Shown in pieces: positions 33,494-39,492 of a stretch of 39,492 nucleotides of DNA (position 1 is its first letter; each line of letters opens with the position of its first letter). The translations under genes and the position numbers were made by a program. The notes beneath the pieces were generated by a model, which did not search any database, was not told where the DNA came from, and saw nothing but the letters and a program-made list of their open reading frames with translations. Origin of the DNA: Syntrophaceticus schinkii (lineage in GTDB: Bacteria > Bacillota > DSM-12270 > Thermacetogeniales > Thermacetogeniaceae); NCBI RefSeq assembly GCF_000946815.1, contig NZ_CDRZ01000298.1, positions 1-39,492 on the forward strand, written 5' to 3'.

Positions 33494-33514
33494 AGTAATT
33501 TGCAGTAAATTACT
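33494..33514. promoter_or_regulatory. Inverted repeat AGTAATTT-N5-AAATTACT just downstream of the sigma-54 start site
   Basis: AGTAATTT (33494-33501) and AAATTACT (33507-33514) are perfectly complementary around GCAGT. It lies about 15-35 bases after the expected transcription start of mttB-type gene 3, a position suited to a repressor. The GntR-family gene 400 bases upstream is the obvious candidate (inference). Confidence 0.5.
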
Positions 33515-33538
33515 ACAAAAACACCATACATATATATT

Positions 33539-33556
33539 AAGCAAAACTTATGCCAA
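33539..33556 (-). promoter_or_regulatory. Sigma-54 promoter of the mttB-3/corrinoid-2 operon
   Basis: Minus-strand TTGGCATAAGTTTTGCTT matches TGGCAY-N5-TTGCW with exact GG-N10-GC spacing. The start site would be near 33530, about 210 bases before the gene. Confidence 0.82.
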
Positions 33557-33644
33557 CCTTACACATGGGGGATTTGAGATCAAGGGTTGGCAGTTAACGC
33601 TTCTTTCAATTAGTTTTATGCGGGAGCTTTGCATGCATTCTTTG

Positions 33645-33657
33645 TTTGCACTGCAAA
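33645..33657. promoter_or_regulatory. Putative activator site TTTGCA-C-TGCAAA
   Basis: The perfect palindrome TTTGCACTGCAAA lies about 95 bases upstream of the sigma-54 promoter at 33539. A related word, TTTGCATGCA, lies at 33629-33638. The TGCAAA half-sites resemble those between the divergent promoters at 27966-28020, so both may bind the same activator. Confidence 0.55.
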
Positions 33658-33925
33658 AACGGATGGCACCTTAAATAACCAGTCAGATACTGAAAAGAAG
33701 TGAATCCACATGGTTAGCCATGGGGGGGCAGGATTTGATCAAGTGGGAACTCCTGGAACACCTGCTGAGAGGCGCGCGGTTAACATGGGTGAAGCGGAAG
33801 TCAAGGGCATTTAGCCGTTCATACCACTGACATCATTTGATTTTGGTGGCTGCTCATTTGCCATTGGAAAGAAGAGATGACCGAAAATGGATCAGAAGAA
33901 CCGTCCCTGTGATCCTGTGATCCAT
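33658..33925. other. Non-coding spacer downstream of the GntR gene
   Basis: No gene is evident. The end carries GAACCGTCCCTGTGATCC (33898-33915), another copy of the dispersed GGGAC repeat, a few bases beyond the gntR stop. Confidence 0.4.
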
Positions 33926-34633
33926 CTATAGAAGTTCCTGCCTGATTTTCTCGACAAAGACGTCAATATGCCTTTTGGCTTCCTGCTCAGCCTTGTCTGC
34001 ATCTTTTTCTTTGAGAGCTTGTACGATTTCCGGCATGGTATCTAGAAAGAGATGAATGTCTGTGATATCTTTTTGGACATAAAACCAGAGGCGTTCGGTG
34101 TGCATGTGGAGATTATAAAGAATCTCTACAAGGCAGGGGTTTTCACAGCTTTCAAAGACGGTTTCATGAAACTTTTCATCTTCCATAATTATTTGTTTAT
34201 AGTCTTTTTCAATATCATAATTATTAATTCTTTCAATAGTGTCTTCTAGATTTCTGATCTGTTCGTCAGTTATTCTGTCTGTCGCCAATCTGGCTGCAAA
34301 GCCCTCCAGTTCCCGATCTACTTCGAACACTGACTTCATATACTTAAAATCGATGGGTGCTACTTGAGCACCGTACCTGGGTATGATATTCATTAAATTG
34401 GTATTCTTTAGCTGCTCGAATGCTTTCCTTACCGGTGTCCTGCTCAATCCAAACTCACTTGCTATATCAGCCTCATTAAGAACCTCCCCGGGGCTGTATT
34501 CCAGATGTACTATCCTTTTTTTGAGTATTTCAAAAAGTTGATCAGACTTGATCTCTTCAGCCAACCTTAACACACTCCCTTGAATATTTCTCTCTGCTAT
34601 AATCTTACTATAAATTTCAGAAGAAATAAACAT
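33926..34633 (-). CDS. GntR-family transcriptional regulator (FCD effector domain)
   Basis: A winged helix-turn-helix near residues 30-95 (GEVLNEADIASEFGLSRTPV, then RKAFEQLKN) is followed by an all-helical FCD ligand domain. The likely metal-binding histidines lie in DEKFHETVFE, LHMHTERLW and AKRHIDVF. Such proteins repress or activate catabolic genes in response to organic acids or amines. The longest frame starts at ATG 34633 with no clear ribosome binding site. A TTG at 34564 behind AAGGGAG would give MAEEIKSDQLFEILKKRIVH and is equally plausible. It lies upstream of mttB-type gene 3 in the same orientation and may act on the inverted repeat at 33494 (inference). Confidence 0.88.
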   Translation of the reverse strand: MFISSEIYSKIIAERNIQGSVLRLAEEIKSDQLFEILKKRIVHLEYSPGEVLNEADIASEFGLSRTPVRKAFEQLKNTNLMNIIPRYGAQVAPIDFKYMKSVFEVDRELEGFAARLATDRITDEQIRNLEDTIERINNYDIEKDYKQIIMEDEKFHETVFESCENPCLVEILYNLHMHTERLWFYVQKDITDIHLFLDTMPEIVQALKEKDADKAEQEAKRHIDVFVEKIRQELL

Positions 34634-35037
34634 GAATTATTTTAGTAAAATACCCATGATAGACTCACCTCAAATCCCCAATCGTCCGCTATCTGGCTTA
34701 AGGTTAAGGAAGGCGGAAGCCGAAGTATGCTTCCAAAGCACGGCTTGATCCGTTATCTGGCATCAGGTTTAAGGGAAATTCCCGGGAACACGTAACGAGG
34801 AGTGTATAAACCCGCATAAATATTGGAAAGTGACATCGTTATGAGTTTTTATCATAACGTGGTTTTTAATTTTAAAGACAGCTGAGGATTTAAACCCTTG
34901 ATTTTATTGGATTTTAGCTGGATCCTCGTTATGAATCGGCAGGAATCCAGGGGTTAAGGGAGAGCAATAAAACACATAAAAGAAATAAAAAAAGCATAAA
35001 ACCACAAATAAGACTTGGGATTTATACTTCTTTAATT
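34634..35037. other. Spacer with direct repeats between gntR and selC
   Basis: TCCGCTATCTGGCTTAAGG (34684-34702 region) recurs with changes as TCCGTTATCTGGCATCAGG (34749-34767 region), each followed by TTAAGG. Between them lies the hairpin GGAAGC-N-GAAGTAT-GCTTCC. A second hairpin, CGTTATGA-N7-TCATAACG, lies near 34838-34860 with T-rich sequence after it. No gene is seen. Confidence 0.4.
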
Positions 35038-35136
35038 TGGCGGGAGCGTGTGGGAATCGAACCCACCGAAGACGTGTCAGCCACGCCTCCCACTGGATTT
35101 GAAGTCCAGGCGCACCACCAGGCACAAGCCGCCCCC
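35038..35136 (-). tRNA. selC: tRNA-Sec (anticodon TCA)
   Basis: The 99-base sequence, with CCA encoded, folds as a selenocysteine tRNA. The 5' acceptor strand GGGGGCG pairs with CGCTCCC before the discriminator G and CCA. The anticodon arm is CTGGA-CTTCAAA-TCCAG with anticodon TCA at 35100-35102. The long variable arm is GGCGTG-GCTGA-CACGTC, and the T arm is GTGGG-TTCGATT-CCCAC. UCA reads UGA, and the long acceptor and variable arms are diagnostic. It serves the two UGA-containing genes grdA and grdB in the same window. Confidence 0.93.
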
Positions 35137-35142
35137 ACTAGG

Positions 35143-35148
35143 ATTATA
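35143..35148 (-). promoter_or_regulatory. -10 box of the selC promoter
   Basis: TATAAT on the minus strand lies 6 bases before the first base of the tRNA. A TCGCAC hexamer 17 bases further upstream is the best-spaced, though weak, -35 candidate. Confidence 0.55.
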
Positions 35149-35238
35149 TTTTATCATAAGAATAGGTGCGAGTCCACAAAAGAGACCTCGGCAAGTGCGA
35201 AATCCCTGTGTCACACACCACTGCTGCCAGCTCTCATT

Positions 35239-35889
35239 TTACGCGTGCCCTTTCCAGGAAGCGGAGCGCACGGTGATACCCTGTTCTTTCAGGGCTTCGA
35301 CGATATTATCAACATCTTTGGTGCGCAGCTGCAGTACGAGATTCGCCTTGGCCGCTTTGTCGTGAAAAACAGCCAGATGAGAGATGTCTCCGCCATTTTT
35401 CCAGACGATCTCTGAAACCTTGACCAACATCCCCGGTTTATCATCCAGTTCCAGGTCGAGCCTGGTTCCAGAATCTCGCAGCCCCATCATCTCTATAAAG
35501 GCATCGAAGATGTCACTTTCTGTGATAATCCCCACCAGTTTTCCATCTTCTAACACAGGTATTGCCCCGATCTGGTGATCACGCATGACCAGAGCGGCCT
35601 TCTCCAGGTAGTCATCGGGAGAGATGGAGATCACCTGCTGCTTTTTGATGACAGCTCCAATCTTGGTGCGGGACAAAAGGTAGTTTAACTCGAAAACACT
35701 CAAAGAAGTTGCCGGTGAGGGAGAAACCTCGCTTAAATCCCGGTCTGTAACGATCCCCACCAGTCTTCCGCGGTCCAAAACAGGCAGGCGCCGGAAATCT
35801 CCTTCCCGCATCAAAGCCAAAGCATCAGCTATGGTGGTCTGCGGGGTAATGGATACAGGATCCTGTGTCATTTTATCACGCACACGCAT
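35239..35889 (-). CDS. CBS-domain pair with C-terminal ACT domain (AcuB-like)
   Basis: The 216-residue protein has two CBS motifs: residues 1-60 (MTQDPVSITPQTTIADALAL, GIVTDRDL) and about 75-135 (VISISPDDYLEKAALVMRDH, GIITESDIF). An ACT-like domain follows at 140-210 (LDLELDDKPGMLVKVSEIVW). CBS pairs bind adenine nucleotides and ACT domains bind amino acids, so a sensing role is likely. The AcuB label comes from Bacillus proteins of the same architecture, whose acetoin-related role need not apply here. ATG at 35889 follows AAAGGAGCGG. It stands between selC and the liv transporter genes, possibly in its own transcript. Confidence 0.85.
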   Translation of the reverse strand: MRVRDKMTQDPVSITPQTTIADALALMREGDFRRLPVLDRGRLVGIVTDRDLSEVSPSPATSLSVFELNYLLSRTKIGAVIKKQQVISISPDDYLEKAALVMRDHQIGAIPVLEDGKLVGIITESDIFDAFIEMMGLRDSGTRLDLELDDKPGMLVKVSEIVWKNGGDISHLAVFHDKAAKANLVLQLRTKDVDNIVEALKEQGITVRSASWKGHA

Positions 35890-36193
35890 TAAAACCGCTC
35901 CTTTCTATAGTAAACTTTCAGTTACAATAACTTCCCAAACCATACGCATGAGTTGTAACTGACCAGATTGAGGATTACCCGCCAACCTGGAAAATAGAAG
36001 TCAGAATCCGGAAGTCGGAAGTCCGAAGTATCAAGGAACTGCCTTGTGCTGCTAAAGGGTGGTACCTTTGGCTGAAACACATTGCCGGCCATCCAGATCA
36101 AAAGAACCGTCCCATCGATCAACCCGGGGTGCAGGTTCCCACTTCTCAATTAGCAGCCATGGGAACCGTCCCCTTGGCCGGTCTTCCCACTTC
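35890..36193. repeat. Repeat-rich spacer between livF and the CBS gene
   Basis: AATAGAAGTCAGAATCCGGAAGTCGGAAGTCCGAAGTATC-type sequence runs from 35994 to about 36032. GAACCGTCCCATCGATC lies at 36102-36118, and GGGAACCGTCCCCTTGG at 36160-36176. These are further members of the two dispersed repeat families. No gene is present. Confidence 0.6.
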
Positions 36194-36913
36194 TCAACCT
36201 CCCAGGTACGCCTTTTTGACATCTTCGTTCATGGCCAGTTCTTTTGCTAGGCCATCCAGTACGATCCTTCCTGTCTCCAGGACATAGGCGCGGCTGGCGA
36301 CCTGTAGGGCCATGCGGGCGTTCTGCTCCACCAGCAGTATGGTGGTCCCCTCTTCGTTAATTTCACGGATGATGGAGAAGATCTCCTTGACCAGGAGGGG
36401 TGCCAGCCCCATGGAGGGCTCATCGAGAAGCATCAGCTTCGGTCGTGTCATCAGAGCACGCCCGATAGCCAGCATCTGCTGCTCCCCACCGCTTAAGGTC
36501 CCGGCAACCTGGCCGATGCGTTCTTTGAGGCGGGGGAAGCGATCCAACACATCATCTAAATCCCGCTTGATCCCCCTGGTGTCTCTCCTGATATATGCCC
36601 CTAACTCCAGGTTTTCCAATACAGAGAGGTTGGCAAAAACACGGCGCCCTTCGGGCACCTGGGCAATTCCCTTTTTTACTATATCATGCGCGGGCACTTT
36701 TGTGATATCTTCTCCCTGAAAGGAGATTCCTCCAGAGGAGGCCTTGACAACCCCGGAGATCGCCCTCAGTGTGGTGCTTTTTCCGGCTCCATTGGCTCCG
36801 ATGAGGCTGACGATCTCGCCTTCACCGACTGTGAGGTTGACGCCTTTCAGTGCCCAAATAGCACCATAGTGGACATTGAGATCTTCTAAATTCAGCAGTG
36901 TGGCTACTCCCAT
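36194..36913 (-). CDS. livF: Branched-chain amino acid-type ABC transporter ATP-binding protein LivF
   Basis: This 239-residue ATPase has Walker A GANGAGKSTT, the signature TLSGGEQQMLAIGRAL, Walker B KLMLLDEPSMGLAP and switch His region LLVEQNA. Together with LivG it powers import by a HAAT-type ABC transporter; the substrate class (branched-chain amino acids or other amides) is not fixed by the ATPase. The ATG at 36913 has AGGAGGTGG upstream and overlaps the end of livG by 10 bases, which indicates translational coupling. Confidence 0.93.
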   Translation of the reverse strand: MGVATLLNLEDLNVHYGAIWALKGVNLTVGEGEIVSLIGANGAGKSTTLRAISGVVKASSGGISFQGEDITKVPAHDIVKKGIAQVPEGRRVFANLSVLENLELGAYIRRDTRGIKRDLDDVLDRFPRLKERIGQVAGTLSGGEQQMLAIGRALMTRPKLMLLDEPSMGLAPLLVKEIFSIIREINEEGTTILLVEQNARMALQVASRAYVLETGRIVLDGLAKELAMNEDVKKAYLGG

Positions 36914-37683
36914 GCTGCCACCTCCTCATCTCCCAGGTAGGCTTCAATGACTTTGGGGTTCTGCTGGATCTCCTGGTGTGTCCCCTCAGCGATCAGAGAA
37001 CCATAGTCTAAAACCAGCACCCGCTCACAGAGCCCCATCACCAGGGACATGTCATGCTCGATCAAAATGATCGTCAGCTTGAATTCATCCCGGATCCACC
37101 TGATCAGACCCAGGAGATCCTGTGTCTCCTGGGGGTTCATCCCTGCAGCAGGCTCATCGAGAAGCAGGAGTTTTGGGTTGGTGGCCAGTGCCCTGGTAAT
37201 CTCCAGGCGGCGCTGCTCCCCATAGGGCAAATTTTTAGCCCTCTCCTGGGCAAGTTTTTTCAGATCGAAGATTTCCAAATACTCCAGTGAAACCTTTTCT
37301 ATATTCTCCTCGCGGCGGTAAAAAGGAGGTACCCGCATAAAGGCGGGGATCAGCCCATAATTTTCCACCACCTGGTAGGCAATCTTCACATTATCCAGCA
37401 CTGAAAGGTTGCCGAAGAGGCGAATGTTTTGAAAGGTGCGAGCCATGCCCATTTTGGTGATCTGATGGGGATGCCTGCCCCTGAGGTCCCTGCCGTCAAA
37501 AACAATACTCCCGCTGGTAGGCTTATAGAGGCCGGTCAACAGATTGAAGACCGTGGTCTTCCCCGCCCCATTGGGCCCGATCAGTCCCACAAGTTGTCCC
37601 TCTTCCACATCCAGATTAAAGTTGTTGAGGGCGATCAAGCCACCAAATGCTTTAGTCAGTTTGCTTACTTCCAGAAGCGGCAT
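36904..37683 (-). CDS. livG: Branched-chain amino acid-type ABC transporter ATP-binding protein LivG
   Basis: This 259-residue ATPase has Walker A GPNGAGKTTVFN, the LivG-specific GMARTFQNIRLFGNLSVLDNV, signature NLPYGEQRRLEITRALATNP, Walker B LLLLDEPAAGMNPQET and IEHDM. The start is ATG at 37683 with GGGGGGTG upstream; a longer frame to 37737 only reads into livM. It overlaps livM by 32 bases and livF by 10, the usual compact liv arrangement. Confidence 0.93.
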   Translation of the reverse strand: MPLLEVSKLTKAFGGLIALNNFNLDVEEGQLVGLIGPNGAGKTTVFNLLTGLYKPTSGSIVFDGRDLRGRHPHQITKMGMARTFQNIRLFGNLSVLDNVKIAYQVVENYGLIPAFMRVPPFYRREENIEKVSLEYLEIFDLKKLAQERAKNLPYGEQRRLEITRALATNPKLLLLDEPAAGMNPQETQDLLGLIRWIRDEFKLTIILIEHDMSLVMGLCERVLVLDYGSLIAEGTHQEIQQNPKVIEAYLGDEEVAAWE

Positions 37684-38125
37684 TGAAGACACCCCCCAAC
37701 TTTTGGAATGTGCGCAGGGTAACTTCCTTTTCACCAAGCAAGCCCTGCGGGCGGAAAACAGCCGAAATGATCAAGAGTAATGCATACAGCACCATCCGCA
37801 GCTCCGGAATCGCCTGCAGAAAAGCGGATGCAGTGGTAAGCAGCACAGCCCCCACAACAGATCCGGTCAGGCTCCCCAGGCCGCCCACCATGACCATCAC
37901 CAGCACATCAAATGTAAGCATAAAGCTGAACTCCTTGGGCTGAATGATCGTGTAATAATGAGCATAAAGAACTCCCGCAAGCCCGGCCAGTGCTGCCCCG
38001 ACCACAAAGGCCAGGACCTTATAATAGGTGATATTAACTCCCATCATCTGGCTGCCAGGTCATTTTCCCGGACCGCCAGACAGGCACGCCCATGTGATGA
38101 ACCAATAAAGTTCTTAATCGAGAAA
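37652..38125 (-). pseudogene. livM: 3' part of livM (ABC transporter permease), cut by an insertion sequence and with a one-base deletion
   Basis: The C-terminal permease segment MMGVNITYYKVLAFVVGAAL with GGLGSLTGSVVGAVLL is LivM. Reading further upstream in another frame, IKNFIGSSHGRACLAVREND followed by LAA is clearly the preceding LivM loop. Adding one base near 38050 gives DLAAQMMGVN and restores the frame. Above about 38125 LivM similarity stops and insertion-sequence DNA begins, so the N-terminal part of livM is not here. Either the transporter is inactivated, or the upstream liv genes lie beyond the inserted element. Confidence 0.8.
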
Positions 38126-38233
38126 ATTTCATTCTAAAAAACTCATTGAAATCAAGGTTTTGAAGGCCTAAAATAAAGGCTTCACCCCAACTTTTGCCGA
38201 ATTATAAGGTAAATCAAACCAAATAAAGCAAAA
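38126..38233. mobile_element. Left end of the insertion sequence
   Basis: Non-coding DNA between the livM break and the transposase gene. It contains AAGGCCTAAAATAAAGGCTT, a short inverted repeat (AAGGCCT with AGGCTT), but the exact terminus and target duplication cannot be set because the right end lies outside the window or is not recognisable. Confidence 0.4.
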
Positions 38234-39446
38234 GTGGAAAGGGATGAAGCTACCTTGTATATTCGACAACAGTGCCTGATTTCCTTCGAAGATGCATTAA
38301 AAATGCAACCTGAAACTAGACTGGAAAAGATTTTTAGCACCCTTGATTTGAAACCAATAATATCCAGGCTACCCAGAAAACATAATGGACCTCGAGGATA
38401 CAATGCCAAATACAAACTAAGAGCATTAATAGCTGCAAAGATAGAGCAAATACCGACAATGGCTGCATTGGTCAGAAGGCTAAAAAATGACCCTGTATTT
38501 CGGTACATATGTGGATTTGGCGTAATTGCAAGCGTACCAAGTGAAGCAACTATGAGCAGATTTTTAAGAGAACTAACAGAAACAGGTATTCTGAAAGAAC
38601 TGTTTAATTCGTTTGTAAATAAAGCCGAGCAAATGGGGGGTTATTGACTGCACCTCTATTGCAATAGATTCCACAAAAATTGAGGCTTATGAGAAAACCA
38701 AGCCTAGAAAGTATGTATCGCAAAACGGTAAAAGCGCTGACTGGGGCGTCAAAAGAAACACTGATGGCAACACTGAAGCCTGGTTTGGCTACAAAGTGCA
38801 TGCTGCTGTGGACACAAAATCAGAGTTACCAGTAGCTATCACCGTAACACCGGCCAATGTCCACGATAGTGAAATAGCTTTAAAACTGGTTAAAAAGGCC
38901 AGCAGCGTTTTGGTTAAATCACCCAAGTTCTACCTGATGGACTCTGCGTATGACTGTAATGACATTTACGAAACCATAAAGAATGACTTTCACGCCCAGG
39001 CAATCATAGCTCTTAATCTTAGAGGGACCAGGCAACCTAGAGCTGGCTTTGATTTTGATGGGACACCTATTTGTTCCGCAGGGTTTCGGATGGTTTACTG
39101 GGGCAGCGATAACGGAGTTAACAAGTTTCGTTGTCCCTACGTACTTGATAAAGCTGAATGCCCCTTTGGTACCGACTGGTGTTCAAGCTCCAACTATGGA
39201 ATGGTGATAAAAACTAAAATTGAAGATGACTCAAGGCTGTTCTGCAGCCCCCACAGGGGGACCAAGAACTGGCAAAAGCTATATGATGAAAGAACAAGCG
39301 TTGAGCGCTATTTCGGCAGACAAAAGAAGCATCTAGGTTTAGAAAGCATTACAGTTCAAGGGTACATAAAAAGGTAGAAACTTCACGCCTACCTTTGTGC
39401 AATAGCGCTGATAGCTACAGTAACAGCCGTACAAATAACAGCCTGA
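38234..39446 (+). pseudogene. DDE transposase (IS1182/IS4-like), frameshifted and with an in-frame TAG
   Basis: An N-terminal transposase domain (ATLYIRQQCLISFEDALKMQ, YNAKYKLRALIAAKIEQIPT) is followed after a frame change by the DDE catalytic domain: first Asp in IAIDSTKIEAY, second in FYLMDSAYDCND, Glu in TSVERYFGRQKKHLGLE. The break is a six-G run (38635-38640); with five G the join reads KAEQMGVIDCTSIAIDSTK. A TAG at 39375-39377 interrupts the last part, after which the same frame continues KLHAYLCAIALIATVTAVQI to a TGA at 39446. The start is probably the GTG at 38234 or the TTG at 38253. I cannot settle the family beyond a DUF772-plus-DDE layout. Confidence 0.75.
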
Positions 39447-39492
39447 AAGAAGAACAAAAAAGACAGCTTTAATTTCTAAATCAAAGAAACAC

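Noticed and set aside
1-39492. CRISPR array or rRNA operon
   Set aside because: No regularly spaced direct repeats of CRISPR form and no rRNA-like sequence were seen on either strand.

Overview
The window suggests an anaerobic, endospore-forming Gram-positive bacterium (Firmicutes; the gene mix resembles Peptococcaceae- or Dehalobacterium-like amine users, which is inference). The support is an H-type small acid-soluble spore protein gene, strong AGGAGG ribosome binding sites with many TTG and GTG starts, a complete selenium-dependent glycine/sarcosine/betaine reductase (Grd) operon, several corrinoid-dependent MttB-type methyltransferases, and a tRNA-Sec gene. Nearly all genes lie on the minus strand.

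Layout: 1-4.8 kb holds a gene stub, repeat-rich spacers, sspH, a UPF0182 membrane protein and a small Cys-rich protein. 4.8-9.4 kb holds a hydantoinase (plus a 41-codon remnant of a second copy), an N-carbamoylsarcosine-amidase-like hydrolase behind a consensus sigma-54 promoter, and a PAS-AAA+-HTH sigma-54 activator. 10.1-18.7 kb is the reductase operon, in transcription order trxB-trxA-grdA-grdC-grdD-grdX-grdE-grdB, with in-frame UGA (Sec) codons in grdA and grdB. 19.1-27.6 kb is a methyltransferase operon: mttB-type 2, corrinoid protein, mttB-type 1, a HyuA-like ASKHA protein, a methyl-corrinoid:tetrahydrofolate methyltransferase and a BCCT betaine transporter, behind a sigma-54 promoter. 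28.1-34.6 kb holds a divergent EamA transporter with its own sigma-54 promoter, a second sigma-54 activator, an mttB-type 3/corrinoid protein pair behind a third sigma-54 promoter, and a GntR regulator. 35.0-39.5 kb holds selC, a CBS-ACT protein, livF-livG and a livM truncated by an insertion sequence.

Working model (inference): quaternary amines enter through the BCCT carrier and are demethylated by the MttB/corrinoid/MtgA-type modules, with methyl groups going to tetrahydrofolate. N-methylhydantoin (from creatinine) or related ureides could be opened by the hydantoinase and cleaved by the amidase to sarcosine. The reductase then cleaves glycine, sarcosine or betaine to acetyl phosphate plus the amine, with electrons supplied by the thioredoxin system. 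The selC gene about 18 kb away supplies the Sec tRNA. Sigma-54 and PAS-domain activators appear to be the shared control layer.

Caution: at least seven reading frames are broken by one-base length changes, mostly in homopolymer runs. The simplest reading is base-calling error in the assembly, so several apparent pseudogenes are probably intact genes.
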